Translations under genes and position numbers: made by a program | Shown here: in pieces, positions 17,715-26,655 of the stretch | How positions within the stretch are numbered: the first letter of the stretch is position 1 | Layout: each line of letters opens with the position of its first letter | NCBI RefSeq assembly: GCF_016595245.1 | Contig: NZ_JAENHM010000049.1 | Coordinates: forward strand, 21,499-85,498 | DNA: 64,000 nucleotides | Source of the DNA: Azospirillum endophyticum | GTDB lineage: Bacteria; Pseudomonadota; Alphaproteobacteria; Azospirillales; Azospirillaceae | Reading direction: 5' to 3' | The notes under the pieces: model-generated | The model's input: the letters and a program-made list of their open reading frames with translations, nothing else | Database searches by the model: none | Told to the model about the DNA's origin: nothing

Positions 17715-19403
17715 TCAGCGTCCGGCGAGCCGGGTGGCGAAGGTGGGCGGCAGCAGGCGTTCGACGCAGTTGCCGGCGTCGCCGACGGAGAGCATGTCGA
17801 CGAAGCGGGCCGCGGCGTCGCGGGCGCAGGGGCTGGCGCCGAGCACGTCATGGGCGAGGCCGCGGAAGGACAGCAGCGTCGCCCGCCGCAGGCTCCGCCC
17901 CATCGCCTCGGCCCGCGCCGGCACGGTGAAGGTGTCGTAGGCGCCGGTCAGGATCAGCGCCGGCACGTCCGATGCGGCCGGCCGGTAGAAGGCGTCGTCG
18001 ACCGGCGGCAGCCCCAGGGCCGGACAGGCGGCGTCGTAATCGGTCTCCACCGCCTCCGCCACCACATAGGGGCGGAGGTCCGCCGCGGCGCGCCGGGCGG
18101 CCTCGGCGTCGATGTGCGGCCGGTTCTCGCGGCAGCCGACCGTCAGGTTGAGCCCGTAGGCGAGGCTGTCCAGCACCGTCCAGATCGCCGGCGGCATCAC
18201 CAGCGACAGGATGGCGGGATCGTCCATTTTGCCCGCCCCGGCGGGCCGGGCCTCGACCACGCGGTCGAGATGGTCGAGCAGGGCCGGCACCGCCACCATC
18301 CCGTCGCCGCTGCCCAGCCGCAGCGCCAGGACCGAGGCCAGCATCGGCCAGTCGAGGCGGAGGTCGGTCTCCCGCCCGCTGACGGGATGGCGCAGCCGCA
18401 GATCGAGCGGACGGCGCTCCAGGGCCGCCGACAGCCGTTCGACCGCCTGTCCCAGGCGCGGGAAGGCGCGGGCGCAGCCGGGCTGGGCGGCGCAATCCTC
18501 CACCATGCGGCGGTGGGCCTGGCGGATGGCGGTCAGACGGTCGAGGTCGAGCCAGGTCGCATCCGGCGCCGCCGGGGAATTCAGCACGAGGCTGCGCACC
18601 GCCGCCCCGTCGATGCGCAGCAGCGCCTGCGCCAGCACCCCGCCATAGGAGGTGGCGACCACGTTCCAGCGCTCCACCCCCAGCGCGCGGCGCAGCGCCA
18701 GCAGGTCGGCGGCACTCCGCGCGCTGTCGAAATCCTCCAGGCGGTAGCCGGCATGGCGCAACGGCTCCAGGCAGGCGACGGCATCCGCCGCCGTCACGCC
18801 GCCGAACCAGTAGCGCAACGGGTCCAGCGCGGGACAGCGCAGCGACGGCTTCGACAGGCCGGTGCCGCGCTGGTCGACCAGGATGACGTCGCGGCCGGCC
18901 CGCATCGGCGCCAGGATCGCCGCGGTACCGCGCGGATCGTCGCTGCCGCCCTGCCCCGGCCCGCCGCTGAGCAGCACGACCGGATCGGCGGCCGGCGCGC
19001 CGTTCAGCGCCGGCAGGATCATCACGAACAGGTCGAGCGGCGGGCCGTCCGCAAGCTGCCGGCCGGACGGCACGCGCAGGCTGCGGCAGCGCGGCGCCGG
19101 CCCGGCCGGCAGGGCGTCCGGGCACCGGACCTCGGACAGCGCGGGAGGCGCCTCCTGGACGGGAACCGGAACGGCAGGGGGAGCCGGGGCCGGAGACGGG
19201 GGCGCGGCCGGCAGCGCGGCGGGAGGCGGTGCCGCAAGCGGCGCCGTCTGGAGCGGGGGCGGCGGCTCCGCCACGACAACCTGCGGAGGGGCCGGGGACG
19301 GGCCGGCCAGCCGGTCGATGCCGATCCCGAGCAGCCCGCCGGCCAGCACGCAGAGGGTCAGGACGCCGCCGATGACGGCGAGACGCCGGCCACCCGAAGC
19401 CAT
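17715..19403 (-). CDS. Membrane-tethered alpha/beta hydrolase (proline iminopeptidase/TAP-like)
   Basis: The 562-residue protein has an N-terminal TM anchor (about 8-28, 'LAVIGGVLTLCVLAGGLLGIGI') and a Pro/Ala-rich stalk (35-90). The alpha/beta hydrolase that follows has the oxyanion-side 'LLSGGPGQGG', nucleophile S252 in 'ATSYGG', acid 'GAYDTFTVP' and base His in 'GLAHDVLG'. Six or more cysteines suggest a periplasmic location. It resembles S33 peptidases/TAP-like hydrolases. It is 9 nt downstream of the kinase gene, so the two are probably one transcription unit. The substrate is unknown, and a toxin-like or envelope role is open. Confidence 0.85.
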   Translation of the reverse strand: MASGGRRLAVIGGVLTLCVLAGGLLGIGIDRLAGPSPAPPQVVVAEPPPPLQTAPLAAPPPAALPAAPPSPAPAPPAVPVPVQEAPPALSEVRCPDALPAGPAPRCRSLRVPSGRQLADGPPLDLFVMILPALNGAPAADPVVLLSGGPGQGGSDDPRGTAAILAPMRAGRDVILVDQRGTGLSKPSLRCPALDPLRYWFGGVTAADAVACLEPLRHAGYRLEDFDSARSAADLLALRRALGVERWNVVATSYGGVLAQALLRIDGAAVRSLVLNSPAAPDATWLDLDRLTAIRQAHRRMVEDCAAQPGCARAFPRLGQAVERLSAALERRPLDLRLRHPVSGRETDLRLDWPMLASVLALRLGSGDGMVAVPALLDHLDRVVEARPAGAGKMDDPAILSLVMPPAIWTVLDSLAYGLNLTVGCRENRPHIDAEAARRAAADLRPYVVAEAVETDYDAACPALGLPPVDDAFYRPAASDVPALILTGAYDTFTVPARAEAMGRSLRRATLLSFRGLAHDVLGASPCARDAAARFVDMLSVGDAGNCVERLLPPTFATRLAGR

Positions 19404-19412
19404 CGGGGCGGC

Positions 19413-21791
19413 CTATTCTGCGACGGTGGTGAAGAAGGCGGACTGGGCGACCACGCCGCCCTTCGCCTCCGCCTGCGCCAGCGCGGTGCGCAGGCTCGCC
19501 AGATAGGCGCCGGCCGGCTCCACCTCCTCCCGGTCGGCGGGGAACAGCGGGTCGCGCGTCACCAGCGCCAGGATCATCGCCGCGCCATAGGGCGGAGCGA
19601 TGGTGTAGACGCGGTCGCTCGCCGATCTGGCGACGCCGAGCGTGACGGGGCGGCCGGCTTCCAGCCGGTCGTCGCGGCGCAGGCGCATCGGCACCATGTG
19701 GATCGCGTTGCCTTCCATGTCGATGTAGTCGACGGTCAGGTAGCCCGCCGTCCCGGCGGTCACCGTGACCTCCAGCTTCTCGCCCTTGCGGTAGACCATC
19801 GACGGCCGGTTGAAGCCGAGCCCCAGCGCATTCGCTCCCTGCCCCTCGGCCCGTGCCGGCAGCCCGGCGACGCCCAGCGCCTCGCACAGCGGCCAGGGAC
19901 GCACGGCGACCTGGGCATCGACGTCGATGCCGGCCGGCAGGGCGGTCAGCGCCGCCTTCAGGACGCGGGCATCCTCGTCGCTGCCAACATAGCCGCCGAC
20001 CTTCACCCCGTTGCCGGCCTCCGCCGCCTTGACCCCGGCGCAGGCGAAGCCGCCCGCCGCCGCCTCGACCGCCTTGCGCGCCTCGGCCGGCGTCAGGCGC
20101 GGCACCGGGGGGGCCGCGGGAACGGATGCCGGCACGACCTGCGCCTGCGGCTGCGGCTGGACGGGTGTGGGAACCGCGGTTTGAGGCGACGTGTTCTGGG
20201 GCGCCGTGTTCTGGGAGGGAGCGACCTGAACCGCGGGGGTGGCCGGCGGCGGGGAAGCCGGCTCGGACGGCGGCTTGACCGGGGCGGCATCGGCCTTGGC
20301 CGCAGCATCGGCGGCCGGTGTGGACGCCGGCACCGCCGTCGATGCGAGCTGGGTGGCGGGAGCCGAGGTGCCGAGCGGCGCCGTCGTCATGGCCGACGGC
20401 GGCGGGGCGACGGAAGCGGGGGTGGCCGGAGCCGTCGCCGTTCCGGTCATGGTGGCGGGAGCGGAGGCCTGCGTCGACGGCGCGGACGGCGCAGGCGGCT
20501 GGGACTGGCCGAACAGCAGGAAGCCGGCCACGCCGGCCGCCGCCAGACCGCCGACACCGCCGGCGATCAGGCCGACCGGCGCCTTCTTCGGCCGGTCCGC
20601 GGCCTTCCCGCCCGCAGCGGCCTCTTTCAAACCCGGCTGCGCAGCCGTGGTCGCGACGGGCTTCGCCCCGGCCTCCGGCTTCGCCGCCGGAAAGGACGTG
20701 ATCTCGAAGGGCGTGATCTCGGCCGGACGCCGGGTGAGGGCACCGACCAGCTCCGCCATGGTCTTGACCCGGGTCTGCGGGTCCGGTTCGAGCATCGAGC
20801 AGAGGACGCCGCGCAGCGGCTCGTCCAGGGCCGACAGGTCCGGCACCGCCATGCGCCGCTCGATCATCGCCTGCGGCGTGCGGCCCATGTCGAGCGGATG
20901 GCCGAGCGCCGCCGCGGCCAGCACCAGGCCGGCGCTGTAGATGTCGGACTGCGGCCCGACCTGTCCGCCGAACAGCCCGAACTGCTCGGGCGAGGCATAG
21001 CCGTATTTGCCGGCGAAGGCGTCGCCGATGACGGTCCCCGCCCCGCCGGCGGTCTGCTTGGCGATGCCGAAATCGATGATCTTGGCGTTGGCGATCTCGC
21101 GGCCGGGCAGGATGACGTTGTCGGTCGACATGTCGCGGTGGACGATGCCGCGCTGGTGCGCCGCCGCCAGGCCGGAGGCGATGCGGTCGAGCAGGATGGC
21201 GACCGAGGCCGCGTCCAGCGCCCCGCCCTGCAGCACCGCCAGCAGCGACGGGCCGTCGAGGAATTCCATCGACAGCAGGAGGCGGCCGTATTCGTCGCGG
21301 AAGACGCCGTCGTAGGACACCACCGCCTCGTGCCGGATCTCGCGCAGCGCCGCCGCCTCGCGCCGCAGCAGCTCGACCATCTTGGCGTCCTGCGCCAGTT
21401 CCGGCCGGATCACCTTCACCGCATGCCAGGTGTCCATGTCGACATGGCGGGCGCGATGCACCTCGCCCATGCCGCCGCGGGCGATCAGTCCCTCGACCAG
21501 ATAGGTGTGGCTCAGCAGCGTGCCCGGCCCGATCGGGTCCGGAACGCCCCGCGGTCCCGACGCCCCGACGCCCGAGACGGAAGAGGGGGGAACGGAGGAT
21601 ACCGGAGCCTGAGAGGCGGCGCCTTGAGAACCGGCGGCCGGCGGGGTCGTCAGGCGGGTGGCCTCCATGTCGGTCCCGCCGCCGGTCCCGGGATTCGCCA
21701 GACCGCCGTCGGCCGGCCCCGCGGTCGCGGCCGGCGGCAGGGCGGTGGGCTCGTGGCTGTCGCCGGGGAACTGGGTGGGGGGCTGGGCCAT
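19413..21791 (-). CDS. Membrane Ser/Thr protein kinase with C-terminal DUF4384 (PpkA/TagE-like)
   Basis: This protein has 792 residues. An N-terminal Ser/Pro-rich tail precedes the kinase domain (about 95-360). The kinase is complete: glycine loop 'IARGGMGEV', K126 in 'HAVKVI', catalytic D220 in 'IVHRDMSTDN', D240 in 'IDFGIAK', and 'GYASPEQ' in the activation segment. A TM helix (about 405-428) leads to a long Ala/Pro linker, a BON-like segment (about 560-640) and a DUF4384-like domain ('YRKGEKLEVTVTAGTAGYLTV...MEGNAIHMVPM', in parts). It is placed with tagH(FHA), as PpkA is with Fha1 in known T6SS, so FHA phosphorylation is likely. No PppA phosphatase is adjacent. Confidence 0.9.
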   Translation of the reverse strand: MAQPPTQFPGDSHEPTALPPAATAGPADGGLANPGTGGGTDMEATRLTTPPAAGSQGAASQAPVSSVPPSSVSGVGASGPRGVPDPIGPGTLLSHTYLVEGLIARGGMGEVHRARHVDMDTWHAVKVIRPELAQDAKMVELLRREAAALREIRHEAVVSYDGVFRDEYGRLLLSMEFLDGPSLLAVLQGGALDAASVAILLDRIASGLAAAHQRGIVHRDMSTDNVILPGREIANAKIIDFGIAKQTAGGAGTVIGDAFAGKYGYASPEQFGLFGGQVGPQSDIYSAGLVLAAAALGHPLDMGRTPQAMIERRMAVPDLSALDEPLRGVLCSMLEPDPQTRVKTMAELVGALTRRPAEITPFEITSFPAAKPEAGAKPVATTAAQPGLKEAAAGGKAADRPKKAPVGLIAGGVGGLAAAGVAGFLLFGQSQPPAPSAPSTQASAPATMTGTATAPATPASVAPPPSAMTTAPLGTSAPATQLASTAVPASTPAADAAAKADAAPVKPPSEPASPPPATPAVQVAPSQNTAPQNTSPQTAVPTPVQPQPQAQVVPASVPAAPPVPRLTPAEARKAVEAAAGGFACAGVKAAEAGNGVKVGGYVGSDEDARVLKAALTALPAGIDVDAQVAVRPWPLCEALGVAGLPARAEGQGANALGLGFNRPSMVYRKGEKLEVTVTAGTAGYLTVDYIDMEGNAIHMVPMRLRRDDRLEAGRPVTLGVARSASDRVYTIAPPYGAAMILALVTRDPLFPADREEVEPAGAYLASLRTALAQAEAKGGVVAQSAFFTTVAE

Positions 21792-21838
21792 GGGATGAGG
21801 ATCGGTCCGGTTCGGGGTTGGTGCGGCGGCGGGGCGGG

Positions 21839-23596
21839 TCAGTCGGGCTTCTGGCCGTCCGGACCGTCGCCGGCATCCCGGCGCACGAAGCGGTCATATT
21901 CGCGGGCGATGGCGTCGCCGACGACGCGGTCGAAATCCTCCTCCAGCTCGACCACCAGATCCTTGTAGAGGGCCTCGTACTGGTCCCAGTAGCGGGCCTT
22001 GCGCGCACCGGGGACGATGCTGTCGAGAAGCCGCGTCTCCAGCCGCTGGCTGAGCGCGCCGGGGTCGAACTTGGCGACCACCTGCTTCAGCGCGGTCTGC
22101 AGCGCGGCGGCATAGGCGAGGTGATGGACCTGCACGTCGTCCGCCGCTTCCCGCACCGCGTCGGCCATCGGCAGGAAGCCGCGCAGGCGCGGGTTGGCCA
22201 GAACCGAGACCGCCTCGTCCAGCGTCTCGCAGCGCTTCAGCGGGTTTTCCCCCGACGGCCGGAAGCTGGTCTGTTCCAGGTGGAACTCGTCCTTGAAGCG
22301 CGACCGCGCCCGCAGGGAGCCGTGCAGCGCCCCGAGGCTGACCCGCAGCGCCTCGCCCAGGCTACGCATCATGGCCGTGGGATCGGGCAATCCGTCGGGG
22401 GGCAGCGCCGCGCCGAAGCCCTCATAGAAGGCGGCGACGGCCGCACCGGCATCGGGCGCCGGCGCCGTGACGGGCGCGGCGAACGGCGGGGCGGCCGGTG
22501 CCGAAACCGGCATCGGCGGAACCGGGGCCGGCACCGGAGGAAGCGTCGCGACCGATACCGGACGCGGGGCGATGACCGAATCGTCCGGCAGCGGGACATG
22601 GTCGATCGGCCGAACGGGCTGCTGGAAAGCCGCATAGGACGGCTCGACGGGCAGCGGAGCGACAGCCGGCGGCATGGCCGGTAGAATGGCAGATGGGCGC
22701 TCGACCGGCGGCTCCGTCACCCCCGGATCGGGCAGGGTCTCGTCGATGTTCCAGTCGTCCGGCAACGGCTGGGCAGCGGACGGCTGGGCAGTGGGCTGCG
22801 GGGCGAAGGATGCCGGAGGAATCGGGGCGGCCGGAGAGGGGATCGCCGGGGATGCCGGCTGCGGCGTGCCGAACAGCTCGTCGTCCCAGTCGTCGGGGAT
22901 GCCGCCGACGGCCTGACGCGGCGGTTCGGCGAGCGAGGGGGCCGGGGCCGAGAAGGACACCCCGATCGACAGCGCCTGGTTCAGCGGATCGGAATGATCG
23001 TCGACCGCGCCGAAACGCCAGTCGTCGGCCCGTTCGCGCGCTGCCGAACCGCTGCTGGACGCGGTCCAGGCATCGAACGGCTCCCTGTCCGCACGCAGGG
23101 GCAGATCCTCGAAGGGACGGGAGGCCGGCCCGTCGAACAGCTCGTCGAACTGGTCCGGAGCCGCGGCCTCGCGCGACGGCGATGGAGCGAAAAGATCGGA
23201 ACCGCCCAGATCGGAACCGGCGGTTCTGCCGCCCAGCGCGAAGGAGCCGGTGATCTCGGTGAAGCTGGGCGCGCCCGGCGATTCCACCACCGCCTCGATG
23301 ATGAAGCGGCCGACGCGAATGCGGTCGCCGGACTTCAGCGGCGCCGGGACGTTGCGGCCGAGCGGCTGGTCGGACCCGTTGAGGAAGACGCCGTTGGTGC
23401 TGGTGTCGATCACCCGGTAGCCGGAGCCGGCCTCTTCGAAGATGCAGTGCTGGCGCGACAGCAGCAGGTCGGGATCGGGCAGGATCCAGCCGTTCTCCCC
23501 GCCCCGCCCGACGGTGAGGTCGCCGCCATACAGCGTCTTCTCGGCATTGCCGCCCAGCGACGCCCGATGGTCCGACACGATCCTCAGCTTCAGCAT
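21839..23596 (-). CDS. tagH: T6SS FHA-domain protein TagH/ImpI
   Basis: The 585-residue protein has an N-terminal FHA domain (1-105) with the phosphothreonine-binding residues in 'TVGRGGENGW', 'LLLSRQHCIF' and 'TSTNGVFLN'. A long Pro/Ala linker follows, then the ImpI/VasC C-terminal domain (about 400-585: 'MMRSLGEALRVSLGALHG', 'KRCETLDEAVSVLANP', 'YWDQYEALYKDLVVELEEDFDRV'). Start 23596 (MLKLRIVSD) is fixed by the FHA fold; the longer upstream frame is Arg-rich shadow. Known Fha proteins dock the phosphorylated partner and switch on T6SS firing. Confidence 0.93.
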   Translation of the reverse strand: MLKLRIVSDHRASLGGNAEKTLYGGDLTVGRGGENGWILPDPDLLLSRQHCIFEEAGSGYRVIDTSTNGVFLNGSDQPLGRNVPAPLKSGDRIRVGRFIIEAVVESPGAPSFTEITGSFALGGRTAGSDLGGSDLFAPSPSREAAAPDQFDELFDGPASRPFEDLPLRADREPFDAWTASSSGSAARERADDWRFGAVDDHSDPLNQALSIGVSFSAPAPSLAEPPRQAVGGIPDDWDDELFGTPQPASPAIPSPAAPIPPASFAPQPTAQPSAAQPLPDDWNIDETLPDPGVTEPPVERPSAILPAMPPAVAPLPVEPSYAAFQQPVRPIDHVPLPDDSVIAPRPVSVATLPPVPAPVPPMPVSAPAAPPFAAPVTAPAPDAGAAVAAFYEGFGAALPPDGLPDPTAMMRSLGEALRVSLGALHGSLRARSRFKDEFHLEQTSFRPSGENPLKRCETLDEAVSVLANPRLRGFLPMADAVREAADDVQVHHLAYAAALQTALKQVVAKFDPGALSQRLETRLLDSIVPGARKARYWDQYEALYKDLVVELEEDFDRVVGDAIAREYDRFVRRDAGDGPDGQKPD

Positions 23597-23640
23597 TCCA
23601 CGCTCTCCAGCCCCACCATCCCGACCCAATGCCCGGCTCG

Positions 23641-23931
23641 TCAGCCGCCGATCACCACCGTCGGCGCCCCGGTCACGATCACCCCGCCATGGGCGGTCTG
23701 GTCGCCCAGACGCGCCGCCGGCCGGCCGCCGACCATCACGTTCGCCGACCCCTTCACGATCACGTCCGGCGGGCCGGCGCAGACGCACATGTCGGTCACC
23801 ACCGCCGCCGGCAGGAATTCGATGATGACCGTCGGCACGCCGGGGCTGACGATCGGCCCGCCGACATGCGGCACCGGGCCGGTCGTCATCGGACAGGTGT
23901 GCATGTCGGTCAGGCGGGCGGCGGGCGGCAT
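23641..23931 (-). CDS. PAAR-domain spike tip protein
   Basis: The 96-residue protein is a stand-alone PAAR cone that sharpens the VgrG spike. It has 'PAARLTDMHTCP', 'GPIVSPGVPTVIIEFLPAA', 'MCVCAGPPDVIVKGSANVMVGG' and 'PAARLGDQTAHGGVIVTGAPTV', the typical repeated PAAR motifs with zinc-site His/Cys. The start at 23931 has GGAGGAG upstream. It follows the DUF4123 gene by 31 nt. No toxin domain is fused, so any cargo must be delivered in trans. Confidence 0.92.
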   Translation of the reverse strand: MPPAARLTDMHTCPMTTGPVPHVGGPIVSPGVPTVIIEFLPAAVVTDMCVCAGPPDVIVKGSANVMVGGRPAARLGDQTAHGGVIVTGAPTVVIGG

Positions 23932-23962
23932 CGGCGGTCTCCTCCGGCTTAGGGGGTCGGGG

Positions 23963-24595
23963 TCAGCGGGCGGCGGCCGGATCGGCACCCGCGACGGCGC
24001 CGAGGGGAACCTCGACGCGGCGCAGGTCGCCGTCCACCGCTTCGAACAGGACAAGCGCGTCGGCGCCCGCATCCTCCACCAGGAAGCGGATGCCGGGTCC
24101 GAACAGCGCGGCGCGCTGGGCGGCGTCGCTGATCGGCAGGAAGCTGCCGAGGACCACCGGGTCGTAGAAGCGGAACAGGTAGGTCGTCCCCTTCCCGTCA
24201 TTGACGATGGTGAACTTGCGCAGGTGGCGGCGCACCGCGTCGATGTCGCCGTCGGCCTGCAGCAGGACGCCCCAGCCGCGGCCCCAGCCCTCCCCGACCA
24301 GCCAGTCGGCGACGGCGCTGCCGCGCGGCAGCTGGACCAGATAGGGCGCAACCTCCGCCAGGTCGCTCGCCGTGTCGCCCTGGTAGAGGGCGCGCATCTC
24401 GGTCTCCTCCTCCCGCGCCAGCAGGCCGGGATAGAGGCCGGGGTCGCGCGCGGCGTCGACGATCATGTAGAGCGCCCGCCCGTCCCGCTCCGGTCCCCCA
24501 TAGGGGGCACCTTGCGGCCACAGGTGATGGGCGAGCCGGGCGATCACCTCCTGCGGGGCGCGGCGGGGGAAAGGGTCTGTCATCGCCGGGCTCAT
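23963..24595 (-). CDS. DUF4123 T6SS effector adaptor (Tap/TEC-like)
   Basis: The 210-residue cytoplasmic protein loads cargo on VgrG. DUF4123 marks include 'ALYMIVDAARDPGLYPGLL', 'YLVQLPRGSAVADWLVGEGWGRGWGVLLQA', 'DAVRRHLRKFTIV' and 'YLFRFYDPVVLGSFLP'. ATG 24595 overlaps the vgrG TGA in an ATGA, so MSPAMTDPF is the coupled start. In known systems the adaptor's own effector is next door. Here only PAAR follows, so the effector is unclear. Confidence 0.9.
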   Translation of the reverse strand: MSPAMTDPFPRRAPQEVIARLAHHLWPQGAPYGGPERDGRALYMIVDAARDPGLYPGLLAREEETEMRALYQGDTASDLAEVAPYLVQLPRGSAVADWLVGEGWGRGWGVLLQADGDIDAVRRHLRKFTIVNDGKGTTYLFRFYDPVVLGSFLPISDAAQRAALFGPGIRFLVEDAGADALVLFEAVDGDLRRVEVPLGAVAGADPAAAR

Positions 24596-26655
24596 GTCTG
24601 GCAGATCTCGCAGAGCGTCGTGTTGGATGCGGCGGCGTTGCGCATCACCATGGCCTGGGACGCCACCTTCGGGGTGTGACTTTGCGCCGGGCGCGGCAGC
24701 TTCGCCTTCGGCGGCGCCGGGATCGTCCCGCCCTTGTCCTTGTCGGCCGGCGACGGCTTGGCCGGCGTGGCCGGCGAGGCACTCAGCCCGTTGGCCGCGC
24801 CGCCGCTGTTGATCAGCACCAGGGTGCCGTTCATGGCGATGCCGGCCGGGCTGAGGGTGATGAAGTTGCCGCCGACCTTCAGGGTCAGCGAGGCGCCGGC
24901 CTCCAGGCACAGGTTGGCTCCGGCATGGACGGCGTAGTTGGTGCCGATCTTGTCGTGCAGGTCGACGCCGACCGTGCGCGACACGCCGCCGCCGACGGAT
25001 TCGACATGGTCGCCGTCCACCGTGGCGTGGTGGTTCTTGCCCACCCATTCCCACAGGCCGCCGGCGACGTTCACATGCTGCCCCGAGGCGACGGAAGTCC
25101 GGCTGTCATGGCCGATGCGCAGGTCGTAATCGCGCTGGGCATGGAGGAAGACCTGTTCCTTGCCGGCCTTGTCCTCGAAGCGGATCTCGTTGTAGCCGCG
25201 CCCGCCGGGCGAGCTGCGCGTCTTGATGCCGGAGCGGGTCTTGTGTTCGGGCAGGGCGTAGGTCGGCAGCGCGTCGGCGTTGTTGACGACGCCGATCACC
25301 ATCGGCCGGTCGGGATCGCCGTCGACGAAATCGACCAGCACCTCCATGCCGACGCGCGGCACCGTCTGCATGCCCCACTGGTGCCCGGCCCAGCTCTGCG
25401 CCACCCGGATCCAGCAGGAGCTCTTCTCGTCCGACCGGCCGCGGCGGTCCCAATGGAACTGCACCATGATGCGGCCGAACTTGTCGGTGTAGATCTCCTC
25501 CCCCGCCGGGCCGACGACGAAGGCGGTCTGGATGCCGCGCACCGACGGCTTGGGCGTGCGCCGCGCCGGCCGCACCACCGACTTCGCCGGCAGGGCGTGG
25601 AAGCTGTTGCCGTAGGAGGCCTTGCGCTTGTCGCCGGGCAGGAAACCCTCGTTGCAGGCGTCGAACTCCAGCTCGGCCACCACGACGGGCTGGTTGTTCT
25701 CCGTCGCCGTCGGGTGGTCGGTCAGGGCGAAGGTCATGCCGGGATGCAGGCCGCGGCAGGCGCCGACGCCGCGCACCCCCTCCAGCCCGCGCTCCTCCGT
25801 CTCCATCCGGCGGCGGGCGAGCGCGGAGCCGGCGTCGCGCGCGGCATAGCGGCCGGGATATTCGAACAGCTCGTATTTGGTGGAGACCGGCACCTTGGCG
25901 ACCGACGCCTCGCCGCTGTCGAGCGGGGTGCGCGGCGCCTGGAAATCGTAATCCTTGCTGGCCCAGCGCCCCGACGCGATGGAATAGACCCGCTCCCAGC
26001 GCTCGATCTGGTCGGCATACTGGCCGCTGGGGTTGAAGCGCAGGGTGGCCGGCGACAGCTTGGCATAGCCGGCGGCGCTGTCGGACAGGATCAGCTTGTG
26101 GCGGTCGCGCTCATGCGCGAAGTAGTAATAGATCCCTTCCTCTTCCAGCAGCCGGCTGATGAAGTCGAAATAGGTCTCGTTGTACTGCACGCAGTATTCG
26201 CGCGGCTGGTAATTGCCGGTGAGGCTGCGGAATTCGAAGTTGGAGAAGCCGAATTCCTGGAAGACCGTCTCGACGATCTTCGGCGCCGCCATCGGCCCGC
26301 CGCCGCCCAGGCTGTGGAAGATGCGGCAGTCGCTGGTGTAGGACAGCAGCGACAGCCAGGGCACCACCTCGATCGTGTAGTAGCGCTGGTCGCGTCCCAC
26401 CGGAACGCCGACGCCGAGCGAGCGGGCGATGCCGTTGACGTAGAGCCGCTCGCCGTCGGGCTGGCGGAAGCCGATGTTGACGCCGTTGCCGACGATGACC
26501 TCCGGCGCCAGCGGCTCGATCGGCCCCAGCGCGTCGACGCGGTAGAGGAAGGGGCTGGACAGCGCCTCGCGCCCCTGCACCCGCTCCACCAGCAGCACAT
26601 CGGGACCGGCCGGGGTTTCCAGCGACAGCAGGCGATCGTCCTGGACGAACTGCAT
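24592..26655 (-). CDS. vgrG: T6SS spike protein VgrG (TssI) with C-terminal extension
   Basis: The 687-residue protein has the gp27-like base ('LFLYRVDALG'-type start, 'YCVQYNETYFDFISRLLEEEGIYYYF') and the gp5 OB-fold ('DKFGRIMVQFHWDRRG', 'WIRVAQSWAGHQWGMQTVPRVGMEVLVDFVDGDPDRPMV', in parts). A beta-helix needle follows. The last ~85 residues after 'TLVLINSGGAANG' are Pro/Ala/Lys-rich and end in a CxxC (NTTLCEICQT). This tail is not part of the core fold and may bind the adaptor, PAAR or cargo. The start at 26655 overlaps the tagF stop (TGATG). Confidence 0.95.
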   Translation of the reverse strand: MQFVQDDRLLSLETPAGPDVLLVERVQGREALSSPFLYRVDALGPIEPLAPEVIVGNGVNIGFRQPDGERLYVNGIARSLGVGVPVGRDQRYYTIEVVPWLSLLSYTSDCRIFHSLGGGGPMAAPKIVETVFQEFGFSNFEFRSLTGNYQPREYCVQYNETYFDFISRLLEEEGIYYYFAHERDRHKLILSDSAAGYAKLSPATLRFNPSGQYADQIERWERVYSIASGRWASKDYDFQAPRTPLDSGEASVAKVPVSTKYELFEYPGRYAARDAGSALARRRMETEERGLEGVRGVGACRGLHPGMTFALTDHPTATENNQPVVVAELEFDACNEGFLPGDKRKASYGNSFHALPAKSVVRPARRTPKPSVRGIQTAFVVGPAGEEIYTDKFGRIMVQFHWDRRGRSDEKSSCWIRVAQSWAGHQWGMQTVPRVGMEVLVDFVDGDPDRPMVIGVVNNADALPTYALPEHKTRSGIKTRSSPGGRGYNEIRFEDKAGKEQVFLHAQRDYDLRIGHDSRTSVASGQHVNVAGGLWEWVGKNHHATVDGDHVESVGGGVSRTVGVDLHDKIGTNYAVHAGANLCLEAGASLTLKVGGNFITLSPAGIAMNGTLVLINSGGAANGLSASPATPAKPSPADKDKGGTIPAPPKAKLPRPAQSHTPKVASQAMVMRNAAASNTTLCEICQT

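Noticed and set aside
17848..22008. Long open frames on both strands across the kinase and hydrolase genes
   Set aside because: Arg/Gly/Pro-rich shadows. The kinase and hydrolase motifs are in another frame and complete.
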